A stretch of DNA of 6,181 nucleotides from Gallionella sp. UBA4737 (GTDB lineage Bacteria; Pseudomonadota; Gammaproteobacteria; Burkholderiales; Gallionellaceae), in assembly GCA_002403995.1 (NCBI GenBank), contig DHIV01000126.1:38441-44621 (forward strand), written 5' to 3'. Positions 5,212 through 6,181 of this stretch are shown one piece after another; the stretch's first letter is position 1, and each line of letters starts with the position of its first letter. The notes beneath the pieces are model-generated. The model made no database searches. It was not told the DNA's origin and worked only from the letters and a program-made list of their open reading frames with translations. Both the position numbers and the translations under genes were made by a program.

Positions 5212-6181
5212 TTTCTGTCGACAGTTCGCTGGAACTCCAGCTGAATTTGCTCAATAGCGTCTTGAAGGCCGTGAAGGTGGGCACGATCGTGTTCGATTCC
5301 GAGCAACGCGTCGTGCTATGGAACACATGGATGGAACAGCATTCGCATTGGCCGGCCCAGGCCGTACTCGGCAAGTCCTTTGTCGAGATCTTTCCGGAAA
5401 TGGCGAATGGCCGCGCGCACGGCGCGATCAAGGACGCGCTGCATGACAATTTCGCTTCCTTGATTTCGCAAACCTTGAACAAGGCGCCCTTCCCGTTCTA
5501 TGCCAACGCCGACGATTTTGCCAGCGACACGCGCATCCAACAAGCATTGCAGGTGATGCCGATCGAGGTGGCGACCTTGCCGCGCCATTGCCTGGTTCAA
5601 TTCACCGACGTCAGCATGGCGGTCGCGCGCGAGAAGCAATTGCACGAACAGGCGTTGGAGCTGCAAGCGCAGATTTTCGCGGATGGCTTGACCGGGATTC
5701 CGAACCGGCGCCGTTTCGATGTGTACATGGATGGCGAGATCCGGCGCGCCAAGCGCAGCGCATCGCCGTTGTCGCTCATCATGATCGACGTCGATTACTT
5801 CAAGCCCTACAACGACAACTACGGCCACCAGCGCGGCGATGAATGCCTGATCCTGATTGCGGCTGCGCTGTCGCGCATCCTGGGCCGGCCTTGCGACCTG
5901 GTCGCACGCTACGGCGGCGAAGAGTTCATGGCGGTCTTGCCGGACACGAATGCCGAGGGTGCCCTGAGACTCGCGAATACCATGCGCGCGGAAGTGGAGA
6001 TGCTGGACATCGAGCATGCCTACTCGGAAGTCGCGTCACACGTCACCATCAGCCTCGGCGTGATTACCCAGGTGCCCGCGCATAACACTGCGGTGTCCCA
6101 CATGATCGGCGCCGCCGATCGCGCGTTGTACCAGGCAAAACGGCTTGGGCGCAACTGCGTGGTGGTACACGGCAGCGCCGC
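5208..6181 (+). CDS. PAS-GGDEF diguanylate cyclase (3' end outside window)
   Basis: The frame is open from TTG at 5208 to the window edge, 324 codons. An in-frame TAG at 5196-5198 excludes any earlier start. TTG overlaps the stop of the CheC gene (TTGA), with AGG at 5197-5199 as a modest Shine-Dalgarno. Residues about 14-135 are a PAS-like sensor domain (VKVGTIVFDSEQRVVLWN, then VLGKSFVEIFPEM, ending CLVQFTDVS). No transmembrane segment is seen, so it should be cytoplasmic. A short helical linker of about 25 residues (140-158) follows. The GGDEF domain starts at DGLTGIPNRRRFD (159-171) and has metal-binding MIDVDYFK (Asp194), the signature GGEEF at 236-240, and DRALYQAKRLGRN near the edge. 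The allosteric I-site RxxD (Arg227, Asp230) lies exactly five residues before GGEEF. It is predicted to make c-di-GMP from two GTP with product inhibition. The PAS ligand is unknown. An extra C-terminal domain beyond the edge cannot be excluded. Confidence 0.93.
   Translation, partial: MISVDSSLELQLNLLNSVLKAVKVGTIVFDSEQRVVLWNTWMEQHSHWPAQAVLGKSFVEIFPEMANGRAHGAIKDALHDNFASLISQTLNKAPFPFYANADDFASDTRIQQALQVMPIEVATLPRHCLVQFTDVSMAVAREKQLHEQALELQAQIFADGLTGIPNRRRFDVYMDGEIRRAKRSASPLSLIMIDVDYFKPYNDNYGHQRGDECLILIAAALSRILGRPCDLVARYGGEEFMAVLPDTNAEGALRLANTMRAEVEMLDIEHAYSEVASHVTISLGVITQVPAHNTAVSHMIGAADRALYQAKRLGRNCVVVHGSA

Noticed and set aside
5316..6017. Long minus-strand open frame opposite the cyclase gene
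   Set aside because: The plus strand carries an uninterrupted PAS-GGDEF protein with clear motifs. The minus translation shows no family character.

Overview
The window looks like chromosome from a GC-rich betaproteobacterium, most likely Burkholderiales and perhaps Oxalobacteraceae. This is inferred from GC-rich codon choice, the ArgA, YggX and RpiA sequences, and the presence of an HAF-repeat lipoprotein. No rRNA or other phylogenetic marker is present, so the placement is tentative.

Layout, left to right. (1) The 3' part of argA (N-acetylglutamate synthase) enters from the left edge and ends at 644. (2) yggX (Fe(II)-trafficking, oxidative damage protection) follows at 713-985 on the same strand, and a bidirectional-looking terminator closes it at about 1053-1092. 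(3) 1093-1369 has no confident gene. It holds a possible C-terminal remnant of a lost minus-strand gene and a hairpin over the next ribosome binding site. (4) 1370-3373 encodes a 667-residue exported lipoprotein: signal peptide with lipobox, about seven 44-residue HAF repeats, a PKD domain, and a C-terminal domain often found after PKD. It ends in a terminator at 3382-3410. (5) rpiA (ribose-5-phosphate isomerase A) lies convergently on the minus strand at 3424-4095. (6) A 139-base divergent promoter region leads into a plus-strand three-gene signalling operon: a stand-alone CheY-like receiver (4235-4597), a CheC-type phosphatase (4597-5211), and a PAS-GGDEF diguanylate cyclase (5208 to beyond the right edge).

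The last three genes overlap by 1 and 4 bases and are almost certainly co-translated. The receiver's phosphorylation state (kinase not in the window) would be reset by the CheC homologue, and the pair is physically tied to synthesis of c-di-GMP. This signalling cassette is the most interesting functional unit here. The housekeeping genes (argA, yggX, rpiA) are ordinary.

The segment from about 1093 to 3380 looks like accessory DNA placed between yggX and rpiA. The two flanking terminators and the bases beside them resemble each other, which may record how that segment arrived.
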